The notes: a model not told the origin generated them from the letters alone. A DNA stretch of 64,000 nucleotides from Hydrogenophaga sp. (GCF_030373245.1 NZ_JAUCZF010000005.1:335826-399825), one strand, 5' to 3'. Counted from the stretch's first letter, positions 47,401 through 56,280 are shown. Numbers and translations: made by a program.

Positions 47401-50400
47401 TGGCCATTGGCGTGCCGATCGCCAATCGCCACCACCTCGCCTCGGAAAACCTCATTGGCTCCTTCGTGAACACCCTGGTGTTCCGCACCGACCTGAGCGG
47501 CGACCCGGATTTCTCGACAGTGTTGTCGCGTGTGCGTGAAGTCTCTCTGGAAGCTTTTGCGCACCAGGACATGCCATTCGAATTGCTGGTGCGAGAACTG
47601 GGTGGACGTCCCGACGCCAGCCGTCAGCCGCTGTTCAACGTGATGTTCAACATGGTGAACTCCCAGGCCCGCGACTGTCACTTCGAGGGAATGACATGGT
47701 CACGGCTCGATTTTGACCGGGCGACCACCCAGTTTGATCTGAGCGTGGTCGCCGATCTGCTTCACGACCACGCCATCGTGATCGAGTACGCGACCGATCT
47801 TTTCGCCCGTGACACCGTGCAGCGCATGGGAGAGCACTTGCAGCACATCCTGCTCGCCGCGGTGGAGGTACCCGAAACCCGCATATCCGCCATATCCCTG
47901 ATGGGCGCCGACGAGCGTGCCCGCCTGCACGATTGGTCAATGGGCGCTGCCAGGGTGCCTGCTGCCCAATCCGTGCCAGAGTGGGTTGCCAATGGTTTCC
48001 GGCTCTACCCCCAGCAAGAAGCCCTGGTCTTTGGTGCAGCGCGAATGAGCCATCAGGAGCTCGACGCAGCGTCGAACCGCCTTGCCCGGGTGCTGCGCCA
48101 GCGAGGGATCGCGCGCGGCAGCCGCGTCGGACTCTGCCTGTCACGCGGTCACGATCTCGTCATCGCCCTGCTGGCCATCCTGAAAACCGGAGCCGCCTAT
48201 GTTCCGCTCGACCCCGACTACCCGGTCCAGCGGCTGAGTTTCCAGATCGTTGACGCCGATCTGGCGCTGATGGTCACCCACAGGTCGGTGGCGCAGGCGC
48301 TGGCGTGCGAATCGACGCCGAGTCTGCTGCTGGACGCCGAAGCCCAGGGGATTTCAGCCTCATCATCCGATTCCCTCGAAGCCGACGCTCACCTGGATGC
48401 CAGGCCTGAGGATCCCGCCTACGTGATCTACACCTCTGGATCGACAGGGCAACCCAAGGGTGTCGCAGTGCCCCACCGGGCGGTGGTCAATCTGCTGTCG
48501 AGCATGGCGCAAACGCCGGGCATCGCGCCAGAAGATCGTCTGCTGGCCGTGACCACACCCAGCTTCGATATTGCGGTGCTGGAACTGTTGCTCCCGCTGG
48601 GCACGGGCGGCACGGTGGTGATTGCCAGCGAAGCGCAGGCCAACGATGGCCGGGCGCTGGCTGCCATGATGGCCCAGGAAAACGTCACCCTGCTTCAGGC
48701 CACGCCCTCGCGCTGGCACCTGTTGATTGACGCCGGCTGGACTGGCCGCCCCCAACTGAAAGCCTTGGTGGGCGGCGAGCCCCTGACGGCCAGTCTGGCG
48801 GCCCAATTGCTGGAGCGCTGCGCCGAGGTCTGGAACATGTATGGCCCCACCGAAACCACGGTGTGGTCGAGTTGCTGGCGTGTTTTGGCAGACAGCACCC
48901 CATGCATTTCGTTGGGCCGGCCAGTGGACAACACCTCGATCCAGGTGCTCGACGAACACCGCCAGCCGTGCCCGATTGGCGTTCCTGGCGAGATCTGGAT
49001 TGGCGGCACCGGCGTGGCGCTGGGGTACCACCATCGACCTGAGCTGAGCGCTGAACGCTTCATTGACCAGCCAGGCGCCCAAGTACCGGAAAACACGCGC
49101 CTCTACCGCACCGGCGACCGAGGGCGCTGGCGACACGACGGCTCGCTGGAACACGGTGGCCGGCTGGACGACCAGATCAAGCTGCGCGGGTTTCGCGTGG
49201 AGCTGGGTGAAATCGAAAGCAGCCTGCTTCGCCACCCGGCAGTGGCCAGAGCGGTGGTGATGCAACGAGAGGACACGCCAGGCCTAGCCAGGCTGGTTGC
49301 CTATGTGGTGCCTGCTGGGGCGATGCCTTCGAGCGAACAACTGCGAGAGCATTTGCGCCAGTGGTTGCCCGATCACATGGTGCCCGGCATTTTCGTCGAA
49401 CTGGCCACTGTGCCCGTGTTGCCCAACGGCAAAACGAACCGACAAGCCTTGCCAGCGCCCGACCAGGGCCACACGGGTTCAAGCACGCCGCCACTGGCGC
49501 CGCGAAACGCCACCGAAATGACCATCCTGAAGGTCTGGCAAGCAGCCCTGCAAACGGACGGCTTCGGCGTTCTGGACAATTTTTTCGATCTCGGTGGACA
49601 TTCACTACTCGCTGTCGGCGTGGTGAGTCGCATTGAGTCGGCCCTGAATCAACCGTGCGAACTGGGCCTTTTGTTCAAGCACCCGACGGTGGCCGATCTG
49701 GCCGCTGCGCTTGCACAGACCCGCCCATCGAATACCGTTGATACGCCGGTGGCAGTGCTTCAGCCTCATGGCCAAGGTCCTGGCCTGTTTCTGCTGGCAG
49801 GAGCGCAGATGTACCGCCATTTGGCATCCAGGCTTGACCCGGAAATGCCGGTGTACGGGGTGTTTTCGCAAACCGAAATCGATCTTTTGTACAGGCCTGA
49901 TCAAGCGGCTGCATCTGCTGTGTCCGTCGAAGCACTCGCGCAGGAGTACGTCACCCTGATTCGCGGCATTCAGCCTCACGGCCCCTATTTTCTGGGCGGG
50001 TACTCGATCGGTGGTGCGCTGGCCTACGAGGTGGCGCAGCGGCTGCAGCGGTCAGGCGAATCCATTGGGCTGGTTGTCATGCTTGACTCCATGCTGCCCG
50101 GGCGAGGCCTCAAGCACTTGCGGGCGGGCGTGAGCAGGCGTCTGCGGCTGATCCGTCGTCAGGGATTGAAGCATCTTATGTACGTGTACCGTGTGTACAA
50201 GGCCCAGGTTGCGCGGCGCCACGAGCCTGGCAGCCGTCGCGTTCAGATCTATGCCCAGGCCATGGCCGCCTACGACGCGGCAAGCTGCAATCTGCCGATG
50301 TTGTTCCTGCAAGCCGGCGACGACCCATCCACATCGCCAGCCTATGGATGGAGGGGGCTGGTTCCGGGCTTGACCATGCAGCGCGTACCTGGAAATCACG

Positions 50401-50555
50401 GCGATATCATGGACCCGCCAAATGTGGACGTTTTGGCACCCATCGTGCTTGCTCACGTGAAGCAAGCGAAGGCGACGCGCACCCGGCCCCATGCCGTTGC
50501 CTCCAGCTCCGAACCTACCTCCGGTTTCATCGTATGTACCTGCAACGATCCTTGA
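44466..50555 (+). CDS. NRPS: FAAL-PCP-C-A(Gly-like)-PCP-TE
   Basis: About 2029 residues from ATG 44466; GTG 44406 and ATG 44499 are alternatives. Fatty acyl-AMP ligase domain (~15-590): YTSGSTSTPRG near 191 and WLPWFHDYGLVHG near 230. PCP1: DLGGDSLLAT, Ser644. Condensation domain (~690-1110): HHIISDQWS, His845/His846/Asp850, active pattern. Adenylation domain (~1140-1640): YTSGSTGQPKG, MYGPTETT. By eye the pocket reads D-I-L-Q-L-G-M-V-W-(K), nearly the published glycine code DILQLGLIWK. PCP2: DLGGHSLLAV, Ser1713. Thioesterase (~1770-2000): GGYSIGG, Ser1847 and His1978. Expected chemistry: a free fatty acid is adenylated, loaded, condensed with glycine and released, giving an N-acylglycine or its ester. 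The tail ending CTCNDP overlaps the next gene by 22 bases. Confidence 0.93.
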   Translation: MSDLAPQTASRMFPRNPHAAQAPTSQGQGLQDLLRGQVEALGESPAYVFLGGDLEVAQTLSYNELGRAAEAIAGKLRERTSPGDRVLLAFNNDLEAVQLFWGCILAGVIPIPAPAPETRRSGAGKARLGSIASNAGVTLALTHESHLEVARTQMPDVPWRSLQALLSELHEAELGEAPPGRQAKKDIAYLQYTSGSTSTPRGVEITHGNVLAQCSSLSSGKDLKNKRGLIWLPWFHDYGLVHGVILPLYAGGTSLLMSTTHFLLKPLRWLEAIEKHEVTHSGAPNFAYAACVQALARAPGWAARLDCWQLASCGAEPVRAATMDAFATAFAPFGFSNASLAPSYGLAEAVLAVTVRTIGDPLQQITLDAQAIERHEVLVTDPATHGNRTLVGCGPVLPGFQLRIVNPDTTEICAPDRIGEIWVAGPSVGSGYWAQPEISAEQFDATIAGDDADAPHYLRTGDMGFMHGGELFVAGRRKDLIVVNGRNLYPQDLEQTTEAAHPNVRSGGVIAVSVDKGLKETVIMLVECSRRPSLEGGRKLIDSIHRQVAIEHQLDMHEILLLRPGTLPRTSSGKLQRNTARRLYLQGVLEPLRCSSQMASLWTGSPNQAADTALISMLSSLWSEVLGHAAIDPDANFFDLGGDSLLATQLVSRLRERMGVELPISALFERTTVRRLAELVAQAPAKQQLTGSPDAPDALVSAPSSPREPGTRVGLSFSQERIWFMNELAPESSAYNVPVSIRLRGPLDRAALQTALIRVVERHEILRTRFVKSSEGVVGEVVPPPPSLIVEVKLATDAGFVSEEVLNRHLASVTCQPFKLDRCPLIRAQLVQLAEQDAILLIVMHHIISDQWSFAEMGRELSAHYSAIQLGAEADLPTLPIQYADYASWHRRWFEGKRREQELAYWSRRLEGLEPLALNEDFARPEVPSFRGAALRLPLALEQIAALRRLGADHGASLSMVLIAALNVMLHRHTGSSDLAIGVPIANRHHLASENLIGSFVNTLVFRTDLSGDPDFSTVLSRVREVSLEAFAHQDMPFELLVRELGGRPDASRQPLFNVMFNMVNSQARDCHFEGMTWSRLDFDRATTQFDLSVVADLLHDHAIVIEYATDLFARDTVQRMGEHLQHILLAAVEVPETRISAISLMGADERARLHDWSMGAARVPAAQSVPEWVANGFRLYPQQEALVFGAARMSHQELDAASNRLARVLRQRGIARGSRVGLCLSRGHDLVIALLAILKTGAAYVPLDPDYPVQRLSFQIVDADLALMVTHRSVAQALACESTPSLLLDAEAQGISASSSDSLEADAHLDARPEDPAYVIYTSGSTGQPKGVAVPHRAVVNLLSSMAQTPGIAPEDRLLAVTTPSFDIAVLELLLPLGTGGTVVIASEAQANDGRALAAMMAQENVTLLQATPSRWHLLIDAGWTGRPQLKALVGGEPLTASLAAQLLERCAEVWNMYGPTETTVWSSCWRVLADSTPCISLGRPVDNTSIQVLDEHRQPCPIGVPGEIWIGGTGVALGYHHRPELSAERFIDQPGAQVPENTRLYRTGDRGRWRHDGSLEHGGRLDDQIKLRGFRVELGEIESSLLRHPAVARAVVMQREDTPGLARLVAYVVPAGAMPSSEQLREHLRQWLPDHMVPGIFVELATVPVLPNGKTNRQALPAPDQGHTGSSTPPLAPRNATEMTILKVWQAALQTDGFGVLDNFFDLGGHSLLAVGVVSRIESALNQPCELGLLFKHPTVADLAAALAQTRPSNTVDTPVAVLQPHGQGPGLFLLAGAQMYRHLASRLDPEMPVYGVFSQTEIDLLYRPDQAAASAVSVEALAQEYVTLIRGIQPHGPYFLGGYSIGGALAYEVAQRLQRSGESIGLVVMLDSMLPGRGLKHLRAGVSRRLRLIRRQGLKHLMYVYRVYKAQVARRHEPGSRRVQIYAQAMAAYDAASCNLPMLFLQAGDDPSTSPAYGWRGLVPGLTMQRVPGNHGDIMDPPNVDVLAPIVLAHVKQAKATRTRPHAVASSSEPTSGFIVCTCNDP

Positions 50556-51478
50556 AGTATGTGATGGTCCTGGCCCTGGCCGCCTGTGGCTGGCAGAAGT
50601 CATTGGACCCTGCTGAACTGTCGGCGCTGTACGCCCTGCCACTACCCCCTCCTGATAAGCCATTGCGGGTCTTCCACATCGGCCACAGCCTGGTTGGCCG
50701 GGACATGCCGGTCATGCTGGAACAACTTGCTGGTCAGGGGCACGATCACCGCTCTCAGCTTGGTTGGGGTGTCGCACTGAAGTCCCACTGGGAACCAGAT
50801 GTGCCCATCAACGGGTTTGAGCAGGAAAATGCCCATCCCCGCTACCAGGACGCCACAGAAGCCATCAAGAGTGGTGACTTTGATGCGTTGGTTCTGACCG
50901 AGATGGTCGAGATCAAGGATGCGATCAAGTACTTTGACAGCCCGACCTACCTTCGGCACTGGGCTCACCTTGCCCACAACACCCGGCCCACGATGCGCGT
51001 CTACCTCTACGAGACCTGGCACCAGCTGGACGATCCGCAAGGCTGGCTCCAGCGTTTAGACGACGACCTATCGCGCCACTGGGAAGGGGAACTGCTGGCC
51101 AAGGCGTTGGCCCATGGCGACACCACCGCGCCGATCTACGTCATCCCGGCGGGGCAGGTCATGGCCAGGTTCGTACGACGGCTTGAGAAGGACGGAGGGA
51201 GGCCTGGCTTGTCATCCCGGGAAGACCTGTTTGCGATGACCGCCAACGGAACCCGCGATAACATCCACATCAATGACTTGGGCAGCTACCTGGTGGCGTT
51301 GACGCACTATGCCGTGATGTACCACCGCAGCCCGGTTGGCCTTCCTCACCGCCTGTTGCGAGCTGACGGAAGCGCTGCGGACGCTCCGAGCGACGAAGTC
51401 GCGAAAATGATGCAGGAAGTGGTTTGGGAAGTCGTCACAAGCTACCCAAAGACAGGGGTGCTTCAAGGCAAACGGTGA
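50534..51478 (+). CDS. SGNH-like hydrolase lipoprotein
   Basis: This 314-residue protein has a lipoprotein signal (MYLQRSLKYVMVLALAAC, lipid-accepting Cys18). The block VFHIGHSLVGRDMP holds a probable nucleophile Ser52, and DNIHINDLG supplies Asp242/His245, matching SGNH blocks I and V. Blocks II and III are weak (GWGVALKSHW; LVLTEMVE). SGNH enzymes in polysaccharide loci are esterases or acyltransferases acting on glycan O-acyl groups. Because it overlaps the NRPS by 22 bases, it may transfer or trim the acyl-glycine product on the periplasmic side; that is inference. It lies 49 bases before the pyrophosphorylase gene. Confidence 0.75.
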   Translation: MYLQRSLKYVMVLALAACGWQKSLDPAELSALYALPLPPPDKPLRVFHIGHSLVGRDMPVMLEQLAGQGHDHRSQLGWGVALKSHWEPDVPINGFEQENAHPRYQDATEAIKSGDFDALVLTEMVEIKDAIKYFDSPTYLRHWAHLAHNTRPTMRVYLYETWHQLDDPQGWLQRLDDDLSRHWEGELLAKALAHGDTTAPIYVIPAGQVMARFVRRLEKDGGRPGLSSREDLFAMTANGTRDNIHINDLGSYLVALTHYAVMYHRSPVGLPHRLLRADGSAADAPSDEVAKMMQEVVWEVVTSYPKTGVLQGKR

Positions 51479-51527
51479 CCCACGCAGCGGCCAACTCCAG
51501 CTACAGTCCCAAAAAAGGTAAATCAAC

Positions 51528-52631
51528 ATGGCAAAAGGCATGATCCTGGCGGCGGGCCAGGGGACCCGAGTGCGTCCACTGACGCAAAAGACCCCCAAAC
51601 CGATGGTCCCTATCCTGGGCAAGCCGGTGCTCGAATACCTGATCGAACACCTCGCTCGCCATGGCATTCGCGAAATCATGGTCAACGTGGCCTTCAACCA
51701 CTACAAAATCGAAAACTACTTTGGTGATGGTCGCCGCTGGGGCGTTGAAATAGGCTACTCCTACGAGGGCGCTCGCGAACACGGCGACATCGTCCCCCGT
51801 GCCATGGGCTCAGCCGGAGGCATGCGCAAAATTCAGGATTTCAGCGGTTTCTTCGATGAAACCACGCTGGTGATGTGCGGCGACGCCATCGTCGACTTGG
51901 ACATTGGTGCCGCCTTGGCAGAGCACCGTCACAAGCAAGCGCTGGCCAGCGTGGTCACACTCGATGTGCCGCTCGACCAAGTGCAGAACTATGGTGTCGT
52001 GGTGGCCGACCAACAAGGGCGGGTTCGCTCGTTCCAAGAAAAGCCGCAGCCAGAGGATGCGCTTTCCACTGCCGCCAGCACCGGCATCTACATTTTCGAA
52101 CCTGCAGCGCTCGAGCTGGTCCCCCCGAATCATCAGTTCGACATCGGCAGCCAGCTGTTCCCTCTGCTGGTTGAGCGTGATCTGCCATTTTTCGCGCAAA
52201 AACGATTCTTCAACTGGATCGACATTGGCCGCCTCTCCGACTATTGGATGGTGCTGCAAAGAGTGCTGCGCGGCGAAATTGCCCAGATGGACATGCCGGG
52301 CAAACAGGTCCGCCCCGGCGTGTGGGTCGGACTGAACACATCGATCGATTGGGACACGGTGCAAATTGAAGGACCGGTCTACATTGGTTCGAGCGTCTGT
52401 ATTGAAGCTGGCGCCCGAGTCATTGGCCCCAGCTGGATCGGCCACGGAAGCCACCTGCGCAGCAACTGCCTTGTGGAGCGCAGTGTGCTTTTCGAGTACA
52501 CCCGGATCGGTACTGATCAGACCGTGAGCGAACGCATCATGTCGCCGCAGTACTGCGTCGATCGACATGGCGAAACGCTCTACGTAGGTGATGAGTACGC
52601 AACCATCGTCTGGGGCGATGCGCGCGCCTGA
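51528..52631 (+). CDS. NDP-sugar pyrophosphorylase (nucleotidyltransferase with beta-helix)
   Basis: This 367-residue cytoplasmic enzyme begins GMILAAGQGTRVRPLTQKTPKPM, the NTP-binding signature with the activator lysine motif KPM. It has VMCGDAIVDLDI (metal Asp) and FQEKP. A left-handed beta-helix follows at ~265-340 (PVYIGSSVCIEAGARVIGPSWIG). It makes an NDP-hexose (GDP-mannose- or dTDP/UDP-glucose-type) from a sugar 1-phosphate; the base and sugar are not certain. The C-terminal helix resembles GDP-mannose pyrophosphorylase-like proteins. It supplies activated sugar to the glycosyltransferases. Start ATG 51528 after an AAAGGT site. Confidence 0.88.
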   Translation: MAKGMILAAGQGTRVRPLTQKTPKPMVPILGKPVLEYLIEHLARHGIREIMVNVAFNHYKIENYFGDGRRWGVEIGYSYEGAREHGDIVPRAMGSAGGMRKIQDFSGFFDETTLVMCGDAIVDLDIGAALAEHRHKQALASVVTLDVPLDQVQNYGVVVADQQGRVRSFQEKPQPEDALSTAASTGIYIFEPAALELVPPNHQFDIGSQLFPLLVERDLPFFAQKRFFNWIDIGRLSDYWMVLQRVLRGEIAQMDMPGKQVRPGVWVGLNTSIDWDTVQIEGPVYIGSSVCIEAGARVIGPSWIGHGSHLRSNCLVERSVLFEYTRIGTDQTVSERIMSPQYCVDRHGETLYVGDEYATIVWGDARA

Positions 52632-52662
52632 GCCCCTTTAGGCGACCGGTGCGCCGTACACG

Positions 52663-52704
52663 TAGGCAAAGCCTGACTTCTTAGATTGGCCGTGCGTTTG
52701 CCTA
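52663..52704. promoter_or_regulatory. inverted repeat TAGGCAAA-26-TTTGCCTA
   Basis: Perfect 8-base arms at 52663-52670 and 52697-52704 lie in the 119-base gap before the priming transferase gene. They could be an operator or a hairpin at the end of the preceding transcript. A TATACT box at 52737-52742 follows, only eight bases before ATG 52751, with no good -35 element and no ribosome-binding site. Confidence 0.35.
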
Positions 52705-52750
52705 ACTCATCGAGATTTTTAGAGTCCTGGTAACCCTATACTCTTCAGCC

Positions 52751-54205
52751 ATGGTCCCATCCAAGAGACCCCCTCGATCCATCCTCAAACGCCGCGGCAG
52801 TATTTCCACGTCTGTGCAGACGTTGCTGGATCTCACAGCGGTGATGGGACTGGGCCTTCTGCTGACCCGTCAACAGATTGGTGAACTGACGGCCGAGTAC
52901 TCAGTGCTTTTGCTTCTGCTGGCCATGGGGATGCTATTCACCTATGACCAGTTTGGTGTCTACCGAAGCAACAGCAGCTTCACTCGCAAGGCATTGACCC
53001 TCTTCAAAGCCTGGTCGTTGGCCTTTGGTTTCCTTTTGGTGGTGGGTTTTGCCGCCAAGCAGACCGACACCTTTTCGCGCTTGCTGCTGCTGCAATTGTA
53101 TGTGGCAGGCTATCTGCTTCAGTTGCTGCTTCAGTACCTCAGCCGCGAGGTGCAGACCCGTGTGATGCTCCATGCGGTGCCAGCTGAAAACGTGCTGATC
53201 GTGGGAACAGGCAAACTCGCCCGCTACCTCCAACACAAAATATCGGGCAATCCCTGGCTTAACCAGAAGGTGGTGGGGTGCCTAGAACTGCCGTCGGCCG
53301 CCCAGAGTCGTGTTGAGAAGCTGGGTGGCTCCCTCTACGAAACATCAGACTTCGGTACCCTCAAAGAGCCCAACATCATTGGCCCTCTGGACGAGATGTT
53401 GGCAATCATTGACCGCCAAGAGGTACGCACGATCTACTTTGCCATTCCCTTGGGCGAATCCGATCTGATTGAGGACATGTATTTTCAACTGCTGGATCGC
53501 CACGTGGCTGTTCACTGGGTTCCCGACATCTTCTCACTGCTGCTCGTCAATCACAGTGTGCGCGAGATGGCGGGGCTACCGCTGTTGACACTCTCTGAAA
53601 CACCTCTGACGGGTACGCGTCTGCTGCTCAAGGCGATCGAAGATGTTGTCTTGGCGTCGCTGATCATGCTGCTGATCTCGCCGTTGCTGCTCGTGATAGC
53701 TGCCGCCATCAAACTGGACAGCTCGGGGCCAGTATTCTTTCGCCAGGCGCGCAAGGGCTGGAGCGGAAAGATCTTCCACATCTGGAAGTTCCGCAGCATG
53801 TTCGTACACCAGCCCGAGGCCGGCATAGTGCAGCAAGCCACCCGCAACGACCCCCGCATCACCCGCGTAGGCGCTTTCTTGCGCAAGACCAGTTTGGACG
53901 AATTGCCGCAAATCTTTAATGTGCTCAAAGGCGAAATGTCGCTGGTGGGCCCAAGACCACATGCAGTGCAGCACGATGAGGAATATTCACAGCGCATCGA
54001 CTCCTATTTCGCGCGACACAACATCAAGCCTGGCATCACCGGCCTGGCTCAGGTACGAGGGCTGCGCGGAGAAACCAGCGAGATCGGCAGCATGCAGCAA
54101 CGCATCGAGGCTGACATCGAGTACATCAACAATTGGTCGCTATGGATGGACCTCACCATTCTGATTCGCACGCTGGGCGCACTGACGGGTAAAAATGCCT
54201 ACTGA
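52751..54205 (+). CDS. priming phosphoglycosyltransferase (undecaprenyl-phosphate sugar-1-P transferase, WcaJ/EpsE type)
   Basis: This 484-residue membrane protein has four N-terminal hydrophobic helices (to about residue 125) and a CoA-binding-like domain (VLIVGTGKLARYL). One further helix lies at about 300-320. The catalytic bacterial sugar transferase domain contains SSGPVFFRQARKGWSGK, IWKFRSM, DELPQIFNVLKGEMSLVGPRP and KPGITGLAQVRG. It starts repeat-unit synthesis by moving hexose-1-phosphate to undecaprenyl phosphate; it is the only priming enzyme in the window and so anchors the pathway. ATG 52751 has no clear ribosome-binding site, and the transcript may be nearly leaderless. Its end overlaps the RgpF-like gene by 11 bases. 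Confidence 0.93.
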   Translation: MVPSKRPPRSILKRRGSISTSVQTLLDLTAVMGLGLLLTRQQIGELTAEYSVLLLLLAMGMLFTYDQFGVYRSNSSFTRKALTLFKAWSLAFGFLLVVGFAAKQTDTFSRLLLLQLYVAGYLLQLLLQYLSREVQTRVMLHAVPAENVLIVGTGKLARYLQHKISGNPWLNQKVVGCLELPSAAQSRVEKLGGSLYETSDFGTLKEPNIIGPLDEMLAIIDRQEVRTIYFAIPLGESDLIEDMYFQLLDRHVAVHWVPDIFSLLLVNHSVREMAGLPLLTLSETPLTGTRLLLKAIEDVVLASLIMLLISPLLLVIAAAIKLDSSGPVFFRQARKGWSGKIFHIWKFRSMFVHQPEAGIVQQATRNDPRITRVGAFLRKTSLDELPQIFNVLKGEMSLVGPRPHAVQHDEEYSQRIDSYFARHNIKPGITGLAQVRGLRGETSEIGSMQQRIEADIEYINNWSLWMDLTILIRTLGALTGKNAY

Positions 54206-55064
54206 ATTGGTCCGCGCCTTTCCTGGAGCCTGTGTCTATTGGCCCTACGTCCCGAGTAGACCCACTTGGAACGCACGATTTCGGAAGCTAATTGGGCAAA
54301 TGAGACGCGCGCCTGCGCCCGCATCGCTCACCATCAAGTCTCCGGCAAATCCTGGGCGCTGGGTGCTGTATTTCATCTTCTTGCCCGATGGACAGTTGAC
54401 ACCTGCACACCGTTTTTCACTTGAGCGTCTCGCCCAAGAAGATCTTCAGTTGATGTTGGTTTGCGCCTGTCCACCGGGTCACCCCGTGCTCGATGAACTA
54501 TTGCCCCAATGTGACTCACTGGTGTGGAAGGAGTCCAGCGGCTGGGACTTTTGCGGATACGCAATTGGCCTTGCAGAATTGGCCGAGCACGCATCAGGCA
54601 GCGATGTTCTGGTGATGAACGATTCCGTGTATGGCCCGTTTAGTCCTGTCGCTCCATTCATAGATCAAGCTCCTTGGCGTTTGACCGGGTTCACTGGCAA
54701 CAATCAGAATGAGAACCATATTCAATCTTATGCATTCATCATCAAATGCATAGATGGTGCATTCATAAAACACCTCTCAAGCATCCTGACCAAAACATTT
54801 CGATATCGCATGCAAGAGTCTGTTGTACTTTGTCAGGAGAACCCCATGGCTCGAAAGGTCGCTGAAAAGTACACCGTCGGCTCATATTGGTTCACCACAT
54901 CGATCGAGGCAAATGATCTTTGTCTTGGCTGGCCCAAGCAGCTTCTTGAGGCAGGTTTCCCTTTTATGAAACGATCCTTGGTTGGAAAGTTTGCCAACGC
55001 CTTTAACAGTGCTGCGGAAATGGGCAACTTGCTTCGGAGTCTCGGGCATCCAGTAGATATCTAG
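54195..55064 (+). CDS. RgpF-like rhamnan synthesis F family protein
   Basis: This 289-residue protein has the RgpF pattern: VLYFIFLPDGQL near residue 55, KESSGWDFCGYAIGL near 115, VMNDSVYGPFSPV near 140, and FTGNNQNENHIQSYAF near 160. RgpF-family proteins act in rhamnose-glucose polysaccharide assembly and behave as glycosyltransferases. Here it probably adds a deoxyhexose. The protein is shorter than long RgpF forms, which carry extra domains. Its start overlaps the priming enzyme by 11 bases, so the two are coupled. The base composition becomes more AT-rich from here to about 58.8 kb. Confidence 0.82.
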   Translation: MPTELVRAFPGACVYWPYVPSRPTWNARFRKLIGQMRRAPAPASLTIKSPANPGRWVLYFIFLPDGQLTPAHRFSLERLAQEDLQLMLVCACPPGHPVLDELLPQCDSLVWKESSGWDFCGYAIGLAELAEHASGSDVLVMNDSVYGPFSPVAPFIDQAPWRLTGFTGNNQNENHIQSYAFIIKCIDGAFIKHLSSILTKTFRYRMQESVVLCQENPMARKVAEKYTVGSYWFTTSIEANDLCLGWPKQLLEAGFPFMKRSLVGKFANAFNSAAEMGNLLRSLGHPVDI

Positions 55065-55329
55065 AGAATGGCAATCGTCAAATAACTCGGTTTGCTCATT
55101 ACCACATTAGCACACCAGTTGCCTCCCCAAAACGACTTGAACGCTTATCCTCGAAAAGAATATTTTACAATACATTGGATAGATGCAAAGCCAGTTGCAG
55201 CCTTCAACTCAAGTCATTTGTTTGAATCAAGAGCTCTCGCGCCATTCTGAAATAATTCGCCTGAGTCAATGTACGCCTTACTTCATATACAGCGAAGTTT
55301 CATTTAGTTACACTCAAAAAATAAGAACC

Positions 55330-56280
55330 ATGACTCAATACTTCATTCACCACTTGGCTGATGTGCAATCCAGCTCTATCGGATCCGGGAGTAGATTCTG
55401 GCAGTTTGTTGTCGTGTTACCAGGGGCCGTGATCGGAGGTGAGTGCAACATATGCTCTCACTGCCTCATTGAGAACGACGTGATCATCGGCGACCGAGTT
55501 ACCATCAAAAGTGGAGTACAGCTATGGGACGGCCTGCGGTTGGGCAATGATGTTTTCGTCGGGCCCAACGCATCGTTCACCAACGACCGATTTCCCCGAA
55601 GCCGACAGCGCCCCGAACGATTTCTGAACACAGTGATTGAAGACGGTGCCTCCATTGGTGCCGGCGCAGTGATTCTACCCGGAGTGACTATTGGACGAGG
55701 CTCGATGGTCGCTGCGGGCGCCGTTGTTACTCGTTCGGTACCCCCAAACGCAGTGGTTGTGGGTAATCCGGCCAAGATCGTGGGCTATACAGACGCTACG
55801 CGCGTAGCCGGTTTAAGTGATGAGACAAAGCCAAAACAGCCAGGCACCAATGCAACACGTGTGAATGGAGTGTCGCTTCACAGAATGCCCAGCGTAGCCG
55901 ACATCAGAGGTAGTCTTTCTGTGGGGGAATTCGAACGCACCATCCCATTTCGGGTACAGCGCTACTTCCTAGTATTTGACGTTCCCAGCCGGGAAACCAG
56001 AGGGGAGCACGCGCACAAGATTTGCCATCAGTTCCTGATCTGCGTTCGCGGTAGTTGCGCAGTGGTGGCGGACGATGGCAATACTAGGCAAGAGTTTCTT
56101 CTCGATCAGCCAGACTTAGGCATACATTTACCCCCAATGGTATGGGGCATACAGTATAAATACTCTCCCGATGCCGTGCTACTGGTCTTTGCGTCGCACT
56201 TTTACGACCACACCGACTATATCCGCGACTATTCCGAGTTCCTGACCCTTATTGAGGACAACCGTGATTCCGTTTCTTGA
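55330..56280 (+). CDS. WxcM-like fusion: hexapeptide acetyltransferase + dTDP-sugar 3,4-ketoisomerase cupin
   Basis: The protein has 316 residues from ATG 55330; an earlier in-frame ATG (55183) adds 49 residues unlike the family. Residues ~1-160 form a left-handed beta-helix acetyltransferase ([47 protein letters not shown]). Residues ~180-316 form a FdtA/QdtA-type cupin ([41 protein letters not shown]). The cupin isomerises dTDP-4-keto-6-deoxyglucose to its 3-keto isomer, and the helix domain acetylates the 3-amino group made by the next enzyme. This fusion is known from WxcM of Xanthomonas. With the adjacent aminotransferase it predicts a dTDP-3-acetamido-3,6-dideoxyhexose (Fuc3NAc or Qui3NAc). 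The 265 bases upstream hold no other gene. Confidence 0.9.
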   Translation: MTQYFIHHLADVQSSSIGSGSRFWQFVVVLPGAVIGGECNICSHCLIENDVIIGDRVTIKSGVQLWDGLRLGNDVFVGPNASFTNDRFPRSRQRPERFLNTVIEDGASIGAGAVILPGVTIGRGSMVAAGAVVTRSVPPNAVVVGNPAKIVGYTDATRVAGLSDETKPKQPGTNATRVNGVSLHRMPSVADIRGSLSVGEFERTIPFRVQRYFLVFDVPSRETRGEHAHKICHQFLICVRGSCAVVADDGNTRQEFLLDQPDLGIHLPPMVWGIQYKYSPDAVLLVFASHFYDHTDYIRDYSEFLTLIEDNRDSVS

